A model generated the notes under the pieces. The model was not told where the DNA came from. It made no database searches and worked only from the letters and a program-made list of their open reading frames with translations. 64,000 nucleotides of DNA from positions 1 through 64,000 of the forward strand of contig JASLOA010000009.1 of assembly GCA_030745755.1 (NCBI GenBank). The letters are read 5' to 3'. The position numbers and the translations under genes were made by a program. Source of the DNA: Kiritimatiellia bacterium. GTDB lineage: Bacteria > Verrucomicrobiota > Kiritimatiellia > UBA8416 > JABMPJ01. Positions within the stretch are counted from its first letter, which is position 1. Every line of letters starts with the position of its first letter. Shown here piece after piece: positions 1 to 8,557 of the stretch.

Positions 1-422
1 ACATGGACAAGGTTATCAATAACGCCGTCTTCGAGGCCGAAGTCAACAACATGATTATCGCGCGCGACATCGAGATCTACAGCCTCTGCGAACACCACAT
101 GCTCCCGTTCTTCGGACGCTGCCATATTGGCTACATCGCCGAGGATAAGGTACTGGGCGTCAGTAAGCTGGCACGTATTGCCGATCTCTTTGCACGACGT
201 GTGCAGATCCAGGAACGGTTGACCGGACAGATTGCGCGCGCCATTTCGGATACCGTCGGCGCCGAAGGTGTCGGCGTCGTCATGGAATGCCAACACCTCT
301 GCATGATGATGCGGGGCGTGGGAAAACAGAACTCTGTGATGACCACCTCAACCGTGCTCGGCAGTTTTCATGACGATCCCGCCACCCGGGCGGAGTTTCT
401 GCGGCTGATTGGGAAGCATTGA
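1..422 (+). CDS. folE: GTP cyclohydrolase I (5' truncated by window edge)
   Basis: FolE opens the GTP ring and forms 7,8-dihydroneopterin triphosphate, the first step of folate and pterin synthesis, in the cytoplasm. The visible 139 residues are the catalytic C-terminal part: [12 protein letters not shown] carries zinc ligands Cys29 and His32 and the neighbouring catalytic His31, and [10 protein letters not shown] carries the third zinc ligand, Cys100. Family members are about 190-220 residues, so 50-80 N-terminal residues lie before the window and the Met at base 3 is internal. The C-terminus is complete (TGA at 420-422). No partner gene is visible on this strand. Confidence 0.95.
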   Translation, partial: MDKVINNAVFEAEVNNMIIARDIEIYSLCEHHMLPFFGRCHIGYIAEDKVLGVSKLARIADLFARRVQIQERLTGQIARAISDTVGAEGVGVVMECQHLCMMMRGVGKQNSVMTTSTVLGSFHDDPATRAEFLRLIGKH

Positions 423-498
423 CCGGAGGCCAGAAGTCGGATACCGGAAGTCGGAGAGACGATATCAGCCTACGACTTCCTCTCGCTACAAACGCTCT

Positions 499-621
499 GT
501 CATTCCGAGCGAAGCCAGGCGACGACCAACGGGAGGACTGCCAGATGCGCAGCATCTGGAGCGAAGCGGCAATCTCAGATCCATGTCCGAGCAGAGATCC
601 CTCGACTTCGCTCGGGATGAC
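499..621. repeat. Palindromic intergenic repeat, GTCATTCCGAG family
   Basis: One arm begins GTCATTCCGAGCGAAG and the other ends CTTCGCTCGGGATGAC, giving a long imperfect inverted repeat between the convergent ends of folE and galU. The family recurs at about 2588, 8481, 36725, 43224, 53907 and 63110. Spurious short frames cross it on both strands. It could act as a bidirectional terminator or be a non-autonomous element. The rest of 423-647 shows nothing else. Confidence 0.75.
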
Positions 622-647
622 ACGGGCCGGTACGTAAATACAGGAAA

Positions 648-1520
648 CTAGACAGACTGCTCGACAGTTTCCTTCAGGTATTCCACCAAATCCTCGCGCA
701 TATCGTCGCGTTGCAGCGCGAACGCTATGTTGGTTTTGATGAAATCAAGCTTGTTGCCGACATCATGGCGTCGACCGTCGAAGCGCAGACCGTAGAAAGC
801 ACGCTCTGCCACCTGTAATCTGAGCGCGTCAGTGAGTTGGATCTCGTCATTCTTGCCGCGCTTGGTATTGGCGATGTGATCGAATATGTCCGGCGTCAGC
901 ACGTACCGGCCTGCTATGGCAAGATTCGAAGGGGCCTCTTCCACGCTGGGTTTCTCGATGAAGTCCTTCACAAGATAGACGCTATCGGTGATGCATTTGC
1001 CATCCATGATGCCGTAACGCGTTACTCTGCTCTTCTCGACCTCCTCCAGGGCTACGACGGACTCCTGGTAGCGGTCGAATACGCTGAGTAGCTGCCGAGT
1101 AACCGGTGACGGCGACTGTACAAGTGTGTCGCCCAACAGAACGGCGAACGGTTCACGACCCACATGGTGCCGCGCGCAGTAGATAGCATCGCCTAACCCG
1201 TTCAGTTCTTTTTGCCAGACAAAATGAACGTCTGCCAGGTTCGAGATATGGAGAATGGTCTCGAGCTCCGCCTGCTTGTTCTTCTCTCGCAGCTCGGACT
1301 CCAATTCGAAGTTGCGATCAAAATGCTCTTCGATGGCGCGCTTGCCTTTCCCTATCACCATCAGGATGTCCGTAATGCCCGATGCCACCGCCTCCTCCAC
1401 CACGTACTGGATCACAGGCGTGTCCACGATCGGAAGCATTTCCTTGGGCTGCGACTTCGACGCGGGCAAAAAACGGGTTCCGAATCCCGCCGCCGGAATA
1501 ACTGCTTTCTTAACCTTCAT
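648..1520 (-). CDS. galU: UTP-glucose-1-phosphate uridylyltransferase
   Basis: GalU makes UDP-glucose from glucose 1-phosphate and UTP for envelope polysaccharides. The 290-residue length is typical. The nucleotide-binding signature AAGFGTRFLPASKSQPKEM spans residues 10-28, and the acidic LLGDT motif follows mid-protein. The ATG at 1520 is preceded by GGGAGGG at a good distance and lies 11 bases inside the end of the upstream kinase gene, so the two are probably translationally coupled. The partner suggests the enzyme might also accept glucuronate 1-phosphate, which is inference; the sequence family itself is that of ordinary GalU. Confidence 0.93.
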   Translation of the reverse strand: MKVKKAVIPAAGFGTRFLPASKSQPKEMLPIVDTPVIQYVVEEAVASGITDILMVIGKGKRAIEEHFDRNFELESELREKNKQAELETILHISNLADVHFVWQKELNGLGDAIYCARHHVGREPFAVLLGDTLVQSPSPVTRQLLSVFDRYQESVVALEEVEKSRVTRYGIMDGKCITDSVYLVKDFIEKPSVEEAPSNLAIAGRYVLTPDIFDHIANTKRGKNDEIQLTDALRLQVAERAFYGLRFDGRRHDVGNKLDFIKTNIAFALQRDDMREDLVEYLKETVEQSV

Positions 1521-2532
1521 CCAACCCTCCCGCTGCCACTGTGATCTCGGGCTTCAACACCTTGATTTTCATCGGCTCAAGCGTTTCACATAGCTTCGTG
1601 TAGATACTCTCATTGTCATAGGTTCCGACAATCGCACCGCCCGAGCCGGTGAACTTTGCGCTTGCCCCGACCGACCGTGCCGCATCGACCATGCGCTGGT
1701 TTCCGTCCGAGATGCGGCACAGCGACGCACGCCGATCATAATTGGCGTTAAGCAGTGGGCCAATCCCTTCACCTTCGCCTGCCAGCAGCATCTCGCGCAC
1801 CTGCCTCGTCAAGTCAGCCCAGAAATCCACGGCACCCACCACATCGGCATCGCCGCGCTTGAACCGCTGTTTCATGTCGTTGTGAAAGATCTCGGACCCT
1901 TCAGAGAGGTCCGCCCGGTAGGCCACATACAGCGGCGGAAGCAGGGACGGATCCAGGGCCTCGTACCGACCGTAGCCCTGGCGTTCCATCAGCTTCTGGT
2001 CGAAGTCCATGTAGACCAGTCCGCGGTAGACCTGCGCCACGCGATCCTGGAGCCCTGCCGAAATACCAAGCTCCTCCGTCTCCACTGACAGGATCAGGTT
2101 GGCTTCGATCGGACGCGGAATGGTCACCCCAAAGAAGGCGCGCAACGCACGCATGCAGGCGCTGATGATGGCGGAAGAACCAGCCAGGCCTACCAAGTGG
2201 GGGATATTCGAATCATACCGAATCGTGAAGTTGCGCACCGGCAACTCGATCCCTGTCTCTCTGCAGTAATCGTAGAAACGCTTGATCGTCGCCTTGAGCA
2301 ACCGTACCCCACCATAGTACCCGAACAAGCCCACATCCTCCGCGAGCTGCTCCATACTTGTAAACACGGAGTGGTCGCGCGTGTTCGGGAGAATCTCGAT
2401 CTCGGGCGACTCGTAGAGCACCACGTCCGCATGGAAGTTGCGAAAGCTGAATGCGATGGTCTTGCCAAAGTACCCGTCCGAAGGGTTGCCCACCAATCCG
2501 CCACGCGGATAAGCTTTTCTGCGAATGATCAT
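1510..2532 (-). CDS. GHMP kinase, glucuronokinase-like
   Basis: This 340-residue protein resembles plant glucuronokinase, a GHMP-family kinase that phosphorylates D-glucuronate at C1. Visible features are an N-terminal GGLVGNPSDGYFGKTI, the ATP-binding glycine/serine loop GLAGSSAI at 115-122, the GISAGLQDRVAQVYRG block from 156, and the C-terminal KFTGSGGAIVG motif. The close resemblance to the plant enzyme is from memory, not an alignment. Its TAA overlaps the galU start by 11 bases, matching a kinase-then-pyrophosphorylase route to a UDP-sugar. The AAGG before the ATG is a weak ribosome site. A heptose or other sugar kinase is the alternative. Confidence 0.75.
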   Translation of the reverse strand: MIIRRKAYPRGGLVGNPSDGYFGKTIAFSFRNFHADVVLYESPEIEILPNTRDHSVFTSMEQLAEDVGLFGYYGGVRLLKATIKRFYDYCRETGIELPVRNFTIRYDSNIPHLVGLAGSSAIISACMRALRAFFGVTIPRPIEANLILSVETEELGISAGLQDRVAQVYRGLVYMDFDQKLMERQGYGRYEALDPSLLPPLYVAYRADLSEGSEIFHNDMKQRFKRGDADVVGAVDFWADLTRQVREMLLAGEGEGIGPLLNANYDRRASLCRISDGNQRMVDAARSVGASAKFTGSGGAIVGTYDNESIYTKLCETLEPMKIKVLKPEITVAAGGLDEG

Positions 2533-2587
2533 TGAACGCTGCCTTTTCTAGTGTCCTGTCTCACAATTGCGTTTCCATAACTCGTGT

Positions 2588-2683
2588 GTCATCCCGAGCG
2601 AAGTCGAGGGATCTCTGCCTCATCATGGGGCTGAGATTTACTTCGGCAAGCTCAGCACAGGCTCTCGCTTCGCTCGGAATGAC
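2588..2683. repeat. Palindromic intergenic repeat, GTCATCCCGAG family
   Basis: Inverted repeat from GTCATCCCGAGCGAAG to CGCTTCGCTCGGAATGAC, with an internal loop containing a further half-copy. It lies between the start of the glucuronokinase-like gene and the end of the SDR gene, so it is downstream of one transcription unit and upstream of the next, both on the minus strand. Confidence 0.75.
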
Positions 2684-2725
2684 AGTGCTCTGCGTATTTT
2701 GAGAGCCCATTTGCGCTATACAACA

Positions 2726-3811
2726 TTAGTTCAACATGACCTGGCCACCCGTCACCGGTACGGCCTGTCCTGTCTCGTATTGCTGTTCATGTAGATAGAA
2801 GATCGCAATCGTCACGTCGCGCGGCGAACAGCCGCGGTGCATCGGCACCTGCGACAGGTAGAACTCCCGCACCTCCTCAACCGTCGTTGCGCCCGGCACC
2901 TTGCCCGCGTTCAGGTACTGTACGAACAGGCCCTTCTCCGGGTCCGACCAGAGCGGGCCTTCAAAGAAATTGCCGGGGCAGACCGAGTTCACCTTGATGT
3001 TGAACGGCACGAGCTCAAGCGCAAAGGACTGCGTCAACCCGATGCCGCCAAACTTGCCGCCGGCATACGCGAAATTACGGCGGCTGCCTTCCAGCCCTGA
3101 CTTCGAGTTCACCTGGACGATGTCCATGAACCAGTCGGCACAAATCCGATTCTGCAACTTCATAACCGGCACCACCGCCTGCGTGCAGAGGAAGTAGCCC
3201 TTGTAGTTGACACTCGTAACAAAATCGAATGCCGCTTCGTCCATCTCGTCAAGGCCGCCGGCCTTGAGCACGCCGGCATTGGCCACGAGCATATCCAGTC
3301 CGCCGAAAGCCGCCACGGCCGCCTCAACGCATGCGTTCAACGAGTCCGGGCTCGTCACGTTGGCCTCGCAGAAAACCGCCGCTTGCTCACCATGTGCCTT
3401 GCACAGCTCGGATGCCACGGCTTCGCCGAGCTCGGCGTTCAGGTCGGCCACCACAATCGAAGCGCCGGCAGCGGCCATCTCTTCTGCAATGCCTTTTCCG
3501 AAGCCCTGGGCACTTCCGGTCACCATTGCGACACAGCCGGCCAGCCGGCCCTCGCGGGCAGGCGTCACCTCGAACAGATCACCCCCCTCGACTCCCACAG
3601 AACGCGGGAGGCAACGGTGTTTACGAATGAAATCTGTTACGGCGGCCGCCACTATGCTTTCGGACCCGTCCTCGCAGCGTATTTCGGCCTCACCGCCTGC
3701 GGCGCAGACCCGCACGTTGGGCGGATTCAATGGCAATCCCAGCGCGGCCAGTTCACGCGCACAGGTCATGCGGATTACGAGTGGTGTTCCCATCTTCCCG
3801 GTAGCTTCCAT
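2726..3811 (-). CDS. SDR oxidoreductase, sorbitol-6-phosphate dehydrogenase-like, with N-terminal extension
   Basis: A 361-residue short-chain dehydrogenase. The Rossmann motif TGSAQGFG is at 98-105, NAG at 178-180, a catalytic serine near 236-238 and the YxxxK pair at Tyr249/Lys253. The first 90 residues precede the usual start of the fold and are of unknown function. It follows the SorE-like gene by three bases, with GGAG in the end of that gene serving as ribosome site. In sorbose catabolism SorE makes glucitol 6-phosphate and an SDR (SorD) oxidises it to fructose 6-phosphate; the pairing suggests that chemistry. Substrate is inferred from the neighbour, not from the sequence. Confidence 0.8.
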   Translation of the reverse strand: MEATGKMGTPLVIRMTCARELAALGLPLNPPNVRVCAAGGEAEIRCEDGSESIVAAAVTDFIRKHRCLPRSVGVEGGDLFEVTPAREGRLAGCVAMVTGSAQGFGKGIAEEMAAAGASIVVADLNAELGEAVASELCKAHGEQAAVFCEANVTSPDSLNACVEAAVAAFGGLDMLVANAGVLKAGGLDEMDEAAFDFVTSVNYKGYFLCTQAVVPVMKLQNRICADWFMDIVQVNSKSGLEGSRRNFAYAGGKFGGIGLTQSFALELVPFNIKVNSVCPGNFFEGPLWSDPEKGLFVQYLNAGKVPGATTVEEVREFYLSQVPMHRGCSPRDVTIAIFYLHEQQYETGQAVPVTGGQVMLN

Positions 3812-3814
3812 TGT

Positions 3815-5107
3815 CTACTCCAGCGCTGATTCAATACTCGGTGCGTTCGCCAGCAGGTAGGCCTCGGCTTCGGCCGACCAAAGGCCATTGTTCCTGGCCA
3901 CAGTCTCCGCCAGTCCGGCGCGGAGCGGACCGTCCTTGCCGCATTCGGCCAAGTCATCGAGTGCCGTGAGCGGCATAGAAATTCCATTGTAGACCAGTTT
4001 TTTGCCACCGGGAATGTCCGGGAGGTTCAACGTGGTCTCTATCACCGCGTCCAAGCCGCCAACGTGCGTGATCATGGTGGAGGGGTTCAGCTTGCCTTCC
4101 GCCATCATCTGGAGCGACTCAATCATATCGTCGGTGTTGCCCCCACTGGTCCCCACCACGTGCGTCGCGGCATAGTGGACATTGTAGAAATTGAACTCGG
4201 CCGCGAAGGCCGGATCGGTCGGCCCGGCAAAGAAATTCAGACAGCCGTCGAAAGCCAGGATCTTGTCGGCTTGCTCGATCACCGGCCGGACCGGAGCATA
4301 AACAAACACATCGTTGAAGCCTTCGTCGTTCGGGGTGAGCGACTTGAGGTAGTCGACGCCCTTACCCTCTTCAGCCGTATTCACGTAGATCAGCTCAAGA
4401 CCGTTAGCCTTGGCCTCCTCAACGGTATAAATGGATGCCGCGCGTTCGAGACGGGCCGTGTCGATGTCGGTCACAACCAGCAACGACGGTTTACGGTCGC
4501 AATGAATGGCGTAGTCGATCGCTCCGAGCCCCATGGGGCCGACACCCGCCAGCAGCGCCATGGCGCCGCCCTCGACGATGCCCATGTCATGCACATAGCT
4601 GCCCGGCGTGGTGTGGTAGTTGGCATGAAAACCACCGACGATGCACGAGACCGGCTCAGCCAGTGAGCCCTGGTAGAACGCCTCGCCGTTGAACGGAAGC
4701 AGGCAGTTGTTGGTCATAACGGCTTCCGGAATGATGATATACTGCGAATCACCACCGATATGCTGGTAGGAATAGCCCGGGGCCGACAGAATGCCCACGG
4801 GACCCTCAGGATCGTTCATAGCCGGCTGAATCGAGAACTTGTCGCCCGCTTGGAACTGATCCGCCCACTTCGCGCCCACCTCGACGATCTCGCCACAGAA
4901 CTCGTGGCCAATGATGACCGGGTTCTGCGCAACATCGTCCGGAACACGCTTGTGCTTAATCCCCTGCTTGGCTGCCTTGTGGGACGACATGCAAATGCTG
5001 TCCGAAACGACTCTTGCGAGGATCTCGCCCTCTTCGGGTGCGGGAAGCTCGAAGGCCTCCAGTCTCAGATCCTTTTCTCCATACATACGAACGGCTAGTG
5101 TCTTCAC
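3815..5107 (-). CDS. Zinc-type dehydrogenase, L-sorbose-1-phosphate reductase (SorE)-like
   Basis: A 430-residue medium-chain dehydrogenase. Zinc-site residues are Cys39 and His68-Glu69 in GHEFCGEIVEVG, and a glycine-rich NAD(P) loop occurs in AGVGPMGLGAIDYA. The large size and the loop between catalytic and nucleotide domains match the SorE-like branch. The start is GTG at 5107, with GGAG six bases before it. It heads a two-gene unit with the SDR downstream. No sugar PTS or transporter is adjacent, so the substrate may reach it by another route or may not be sorbose 1-phosphate at all. Confidence 0.75.
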   Translation of the reverse strand: MKTLAVRMYGEKDLRLEAFELPAPEEGEILARVVSDSICMSSHKAAKQGIKHKRVPDDVAQNPVIIGHEFCGEIVEVGAKWADQFQAGDKFSIQPAMNDPEGPVGILSAPGYSYQHIGGDSQYIIIPEAVMTNNCLLPFNGEAFYQGSLAEPVSCIVGGFHANYHTTPGSYVHDMGIVEGGAMALLAGVGPMGLGAIDYAIHCDRKPSLLVVTDIDTARLERAASIYTVEEAKANGLELIYVNTAEEGKGVDYLKSLTPNDEGFNDVFVYAPVRPVIEQADKILAFDGCLNFFAGPTDPAFAAEFNFYNVHYAATHVVGTSGGNTDDMIESLQMMAEGKLNPSTMITHVGGLDAVIETTLNLPDIPGGKKLVYNGISMPLTALDDLAECGKDGPLRAGLAETVARNNGLWSAEAEAYLLANAPSIESALE

Positions 5108-5255
5108 TACTCACTCCAGTGTTGGCTGCGAAGGGAGCACAATAGCCCCCGAAACGTGTGATATAAGCATAACATCGCCGCATTAGTCACGCCAATTGGC
5201 TTAACGTGCGGCTGTCCGAAAAGGGGTATGAGCTCAGAAAGCACTGTAGACAGAC

Positions 5256-5434
5256 GGTAGGGCGAGCCGTCCCCGGCGAGCCGCGAGCAAGGAATGCACA
5301 TGTCTTGAGCATGAGATGGCGAAAGTCCCAGACATGCTCATTCCATGCGCCTGCCCTTGCGCCCGGCTCGGCGGGACGCCTCGCCCTACCTTACCATCGA
5401 CCAGGATTCGCCTGTGATCAGGTAGGGCGAGCCG
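5256..5434. repeat. Palindromic repeat, GGTAGGGCGAG family
   Basis: The 331-base gap 5108-5438 holds this element. GGTAGGGCGAG at 5256-5266 pairs with CTCGCCCTACC at 5382-5392; inside, GGAATGCACATGTC pairs with GACATGCTCATTCC. A third GGTAGGGCGAGCCG lies at 5421-5434, next to the stop of the lipoprotein gene. A GC-variant of the same arm (GGTAGGGCCCG) occurs at 11395 and about 35670. The remaining 150 bases upstream of the SorE-like gene should contain its promoter, but I see no convincing consensus. Confidence 0.75.
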
Positions 5435-5438
5435 CAAC

Positions 5439-6617
5439 CTACTTGATCAACCTGAACCACGCCAGGGCGGGCTCGATCGCGGCCTCAATGCCGTCTTCAT
5501 GCCCGCGGCCGTTGAGGGTGATCAGTTCCACGTCACGCGCGCCACGCTGCGTGAACGTGTTGAGCGCAGTGACAGCGTTGATATACGGTACGGTCGTGTC
5601 CGCACTGCCATGAAAGAGGCGCAGCGGAGCCCGCGGCGTCCAGTCGAGCAGCGTGTTTTCGGCAATAGCACCCCGTACCTCCGGCTCTTCGCCGCGCAAG
5701 TAACGCCCCACGAAGCCGGAATCAAGCAGGCCACTCACTGTCGGCGCCAGAACTGACCTGATTTCCGAGAAGGAACGCGATCCATCAAAGAGACCGGTCA
5801 CCAGCGAATCATAGGGCGATCGGAAAATCTCGCTGAGCCGCCCCCAGCCGTAGATGCGGTTGTAGGAGCTGACGAAAAGCCCCGCCAGTACCACGTCGTC
5901 ATCGTTCGGATTGGCCAGCATGTTGTCAACGATGCCGATCAGGTCGTAAGCTCCCGACAGCGAGGCCACGGCCGCAAGGCTCAACCCCACACTGGCCCCA
6001 TTTTCAATCGCTCGCTGTGCCGCAAGCGTCACGTATCCGCCCTGCGAATACCCCACCAGGAAGAGCCGGCCATCCAATTCGATACTGCGCTGTTCGCAGA
6101 AGCGTCTCCCCGCGCGAATGGCATCCAACACGGTTCCGGCCGAGGTGGTGGCGTGCAGATAGGGATGCGGGTCTGTTGAGGACCCGTAGCCGATGTAATC
6201 GGGCGAGCAGGCAACATAGCCTTCCGCAGCCATCATCAGAGCATCGGCGCCATACACCAGCGGCGTGGTTGAGGCCACGTTGTTGCGCAGCGTCTGGGTC
6301 CCGTGCTGCGCACAGGCAAACGGGGCTGCCGGGGCACCGATCGGGACGAACACGGCACCGGAGACCTCGACCGTGTCGCCATCAACATCGCGTGTCGTGT
6401 AGATGATCCGGTAGACACCGACGGCATAGTCCAGCTGAAGATCAAGCTCTACGCCGGCAAAGGCAAGAAACCCGGGGATCATCTGCGGGGAGACTTCCCC
6501 CACGTACTCCACGCTGACAAGGGCACCGGAGGCCGGGCTCTCGTCGTCATCGTCGTCACACCCGATCAACGGGAGCAACAGCGCGATACACAGCAATAGG
6601 CGGAACCAACGCGTCAT
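5439..6617 (-). CDS. Lipoprotein alpha/beta hydrolase (secretory-lipase type)
   Basis: A 392-residue serine hydrolase exported as a lipoprotein: a hydrophobic signal ends in LIGC with the lipid-bearing Cys20, followed by five Asp residues. The nucleophile elbow is GYSQGG with Ser191; the acid is Asp340 in HGSADTTVP and the base His373 in GRGHED. The layout matches secreted lipase or prolyl-oligopeptidase-like hydrolases that act on esters or peptides; the substrate is unknown. Its ATG overlaps the TGA of the AsmA-like gene (ATGA), so the two are co-translated. Asp at +2 after the lipobox Cys causes inner-membrane retention in E. coli; whether it does so here is unknown. Confidence 0.85.
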   Translation of the reverse strand: MTRWFRLLLCIALLLPLIGCDDDDDESPASGALVSVEYVGEVSPQMIPGFLAFAGVELDLQLDYAVGVYRIIYTTRDVDGDTVEVSGAVFVPIGAPAAPFACAQHGTQTLRNNVASTTPLVYGADALMMAAEGYVACSPDYIGYGSSTDPHPYLHATTSAGTVLDAIRAGRRFCEQRSIELDGRLFLVGYSQGGYVTLAAQRAIENGASVGLSLAAVASLSGAYDLIGIVDNMLANPNDDDVVLAGLFVSSYNRIYGWGRLSEIFRSPYDSLVTGLFDGSRSFSEIRSVLAPTVSGLLDSGFVGRYLRGEEPEVRGAIAENTLLDWTPRAPLRLFHGSADTTVPYINAVTALNTFTQRGARDVELITLNGRGHEDGIEAAIEPALAWFRLIK

Positions 6618-8158
6618 TCAGCATCCTGTTCGGTTTTAGCAGACTCCACTTCCGGGGCAGGCGCTTCCTCCTGCTCCGCTTCCGGCGTATCCTCTTCTTT
6701 CGGATCGTTTTGCGGTCTGTCTTCCGGCTCAGCTTCCGGCTCAGCTTTCGGCTGGTCTTCGGGTGTGTCTTCCGGCTCAGTCTTTGGCCCCTTGGCGATG
6801 GGATACGGCATGTTGTCTACCACGGCAACCGTGGTCTCCCATGCACTGGCCCAACGTGCCGGGGCATTTGTGCGCCAGGCGTCGGCGCTGGCCCCTCCCA
6901 GGCCTTTGTCCGCGGCTTCTACCACACCACTGACCGCCGTTTCCGCCGTTTCGGTTACCGTCTCGACGGCGTCCTTGACGGAGTCGACGGTGGTGTCTTT
7001 CAGGGCCGCACCTACGGACTTGATATCGCCCGTTGCGGCGCCTTTAACCATCTTGAAGAGACCGCCACCAACATTACCCACGAGCTTTCCGGCACCTTTG
7101 CCCACGGCTCCGACCGATTTCACGGCCGTTCCGGCCACTTCAACGCCAGCCGAACCGACGTTGCCGGCCATGGCGGTGACCTGACCGGCCAGGCGCGCGG
7201 TAAGCAGTTTGCCAAGATCCGCCATGATGTTGTCGAACCCGCCACCGGTCGGCAGCGGCAGGCGCATGCTTTTGTTGACCAGCACCGCCTCAATATCCTG
7301 ACCATCTTGAGCCATTGAGATGTCCGCCTCTACGTCCAGACACCTCCCCCCCAGTACAGCGGCAATGCTCGTGCCGATTCGTGCCGGCAGCACAGGATCA
7401 ATCACATCCAGGTCCAGACCCGCCAGCCGGACGCCCGCATTCACGGCAGGAACATTCGTGCTCAGGACACCGAGACGTGCGATCGCTCCCAGCTGCGCGT
7501 CGGCAGCCTTGCCCTGCGTGATCTTGCTGGTCAGCTTCACGCGACCGGGCAGCACGCGCGCGGGCCTGGCGGATGTATCGAAAAGGATATCCGTGACCGA
7601 CAACACAAGATCGCCTACGCCCACGTCCAAGGGCTCCTTGTCATCGAATGAGGAATCCACGTAGCGCACGTTCAGGTTCTCGATCAGCAGCCTGTCCAGC
7701 GCGATGGCTGGTGGGTCACCGGCCGGTTTCTTCTCTTCCGGCTCGTCTTTCGGTTCGGGCGGAGTCTTGGCCAACTTCTCAACATTCATCACGCCATCCG
7801 CGTTCTTGATGATGTTGGCCGACAGGTCTTTCACCAGCACATCGCTGATCACGATGGGAGGATTCATCAGCGAGCCGATGTCCAGCTTCACGTGAGCATG
7901 CGGCAGCTCCAGCAGGGGTTCGCCTTCAAACCCTTCGGGCTGTCCGACCCGCAGGCCTTCAAGCTCGACATAGCCCCGAAACAGGTTCAGGTCGATATCC
8001 TTGATCGATACCTCGGCATTCACAAAGTCGCCCGCCTTGGCGTTGACCACTTTCACCGCCACGTTCGGTCCAATCGCCAGGATCACAACCAGCAACACCA
8101 CAACCACCAGGACAATGGTTCCCAGCACCTTCCCAATCTTCTTCAGAATCTTCTTCAT
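6614..8158 (-). CDS. AsmA-like envelope protein with acidic C-terminal tail
   Basis: A 514-residue protein with one N-terminal membrane helix (about residues 10-32) and a large periplasmic part. The early block with DIDLNLFRGYVELEGLRVG and the following beta-rich stretch resemble AsmA/DUF748 proteins, which in proteobacteria span toward the outer membrane and influence lipid and LPS transport. Residues 330-400 are Gly/Ala/Val-rich helices. The last 60 residues are Glu, Pro and Asp repeats of low complexity. AGGAAG stands before the ATG. It is the first gene of a two-gene unit with the lipoprotein hydrolase. Confidence 0.65.
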   Translation of the reverse strand: MKKILKKIGKVLGTIVLVVVVLLVVILAIGPNVAVKVVNAKAGDFVNAEVSIKDIDLNLFRGYVELEGLRVGQPEGFEGEPLLELPHAHVKLDIGSLMNPPIVISDVLVKDLSANIIKNADGVMNVEKLAKTPPEPKDEPEEKKPAGDPPAIALDRLLIENLNVRYVDSSFDDKEPLDVGVGDLVLSVTDILFDTSARPARVLPGRVKLTSKITQGKAADAQLGAIARLGVLSTNVPAVNAGVRLAGLDLDVIDPVLPARIGTSIAAVLGGRCLDVEADISMAQDGQDIEAVLVNKSMRLPLPTGGGFDNIMADLGKLLTARLAGQVTAMAGNVGSAGVEVAGTAVKSVGAVGKGAGKLVGNVGGGLFKMVKGAATGDIKSVGAALKDTTVDSVKDAVETVTETAETAVSGVVEAADKGLGGASADAWRTNAPARWASAWETTVAVVDNMPYPIAKGPKTEPEDTPEDQPKAEPEAEPEDRPQNDPKEEDTPEAEQEEAPAPEVESAKTEQDAE

Positions 8159-8201
8159 AACTTCCTCGGCTCACTGTCTGACCTATAGCGCGGTTCGAGT
8201 A

Positions 8202-8399
8202 GAATGGCGCTCAGATAAGGTTCCCAGGGGTTCACCCCTGGCTATGATGTTAGACCCCTTTGGGGTCCTTTCGGAACACCCCAAAGGGGTGTCCCACTTG
8301 TCCTCCGTAGCCCGTAGGGCGAAGGGGGATCATAGCCCAGCGAGAATCGCTGGGACCAAATCGTATGCATCCCAAGCCCATCTTATCTGAGTGCCATTC
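8202..8399. mobile_element. MITE-like element with 18-bp terminal inverted repeats
   Basis: GAATGGCGCTCAGATAAG at 8202-8219 is matched by CTTATCTGAGTGCCATTC at 8382-8399, an 18-bp inverted repeat with one mismatch. Inside are palindromes built on ACCCCTGG and CCCTTTGGGG and a CAGCGAGAATCGCTGG hairpin. No open frame of note is present. Related ends occur at 11359-11490 and about 9739-9756, and related cores at 9298 and 19986. No clear target duplication is visible. It fills half of the 399-base gap 8159-8557; the remaining part carries another repeat arm at 8481. Confidence 0.7.
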
Positions 8400-8480
8400 G
8401 CGACTAGAGTATACGTTTCGCGTAGACAGACCACAAGTACGCCATTGGCATTAGCGGCAATGTCCAGTGTTCTCGATGAT

Positions 8481-8512
8481 CAGGAGATCCCTCGACAAGC
8501 TCGGGATGACAG
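8481..8512. repeat. Single arm of the GTCATCCCGAG repeat family
   Basis: CAGGAGATCCCTCGACAAGC followed by TCGGGATGACAG is one arm of the intergenic repeat seen in paired form elsewhere in the window. Its partner arm is missing here, so this copy is degenerate. It lies just past the end of the small membrane-protein gene. Confidence 0.65.
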
Positions 8513-8557
8513 AACGGCTTGAAGTCGTGCCACAATGAGAATTGCTGTCGCCTCAGA

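Noticed and set aside
409-651. Small plus-strand frames after folE
   Set aside because: They translate the intergenic repeat; the same artificial peptide appears at each copy of the family.
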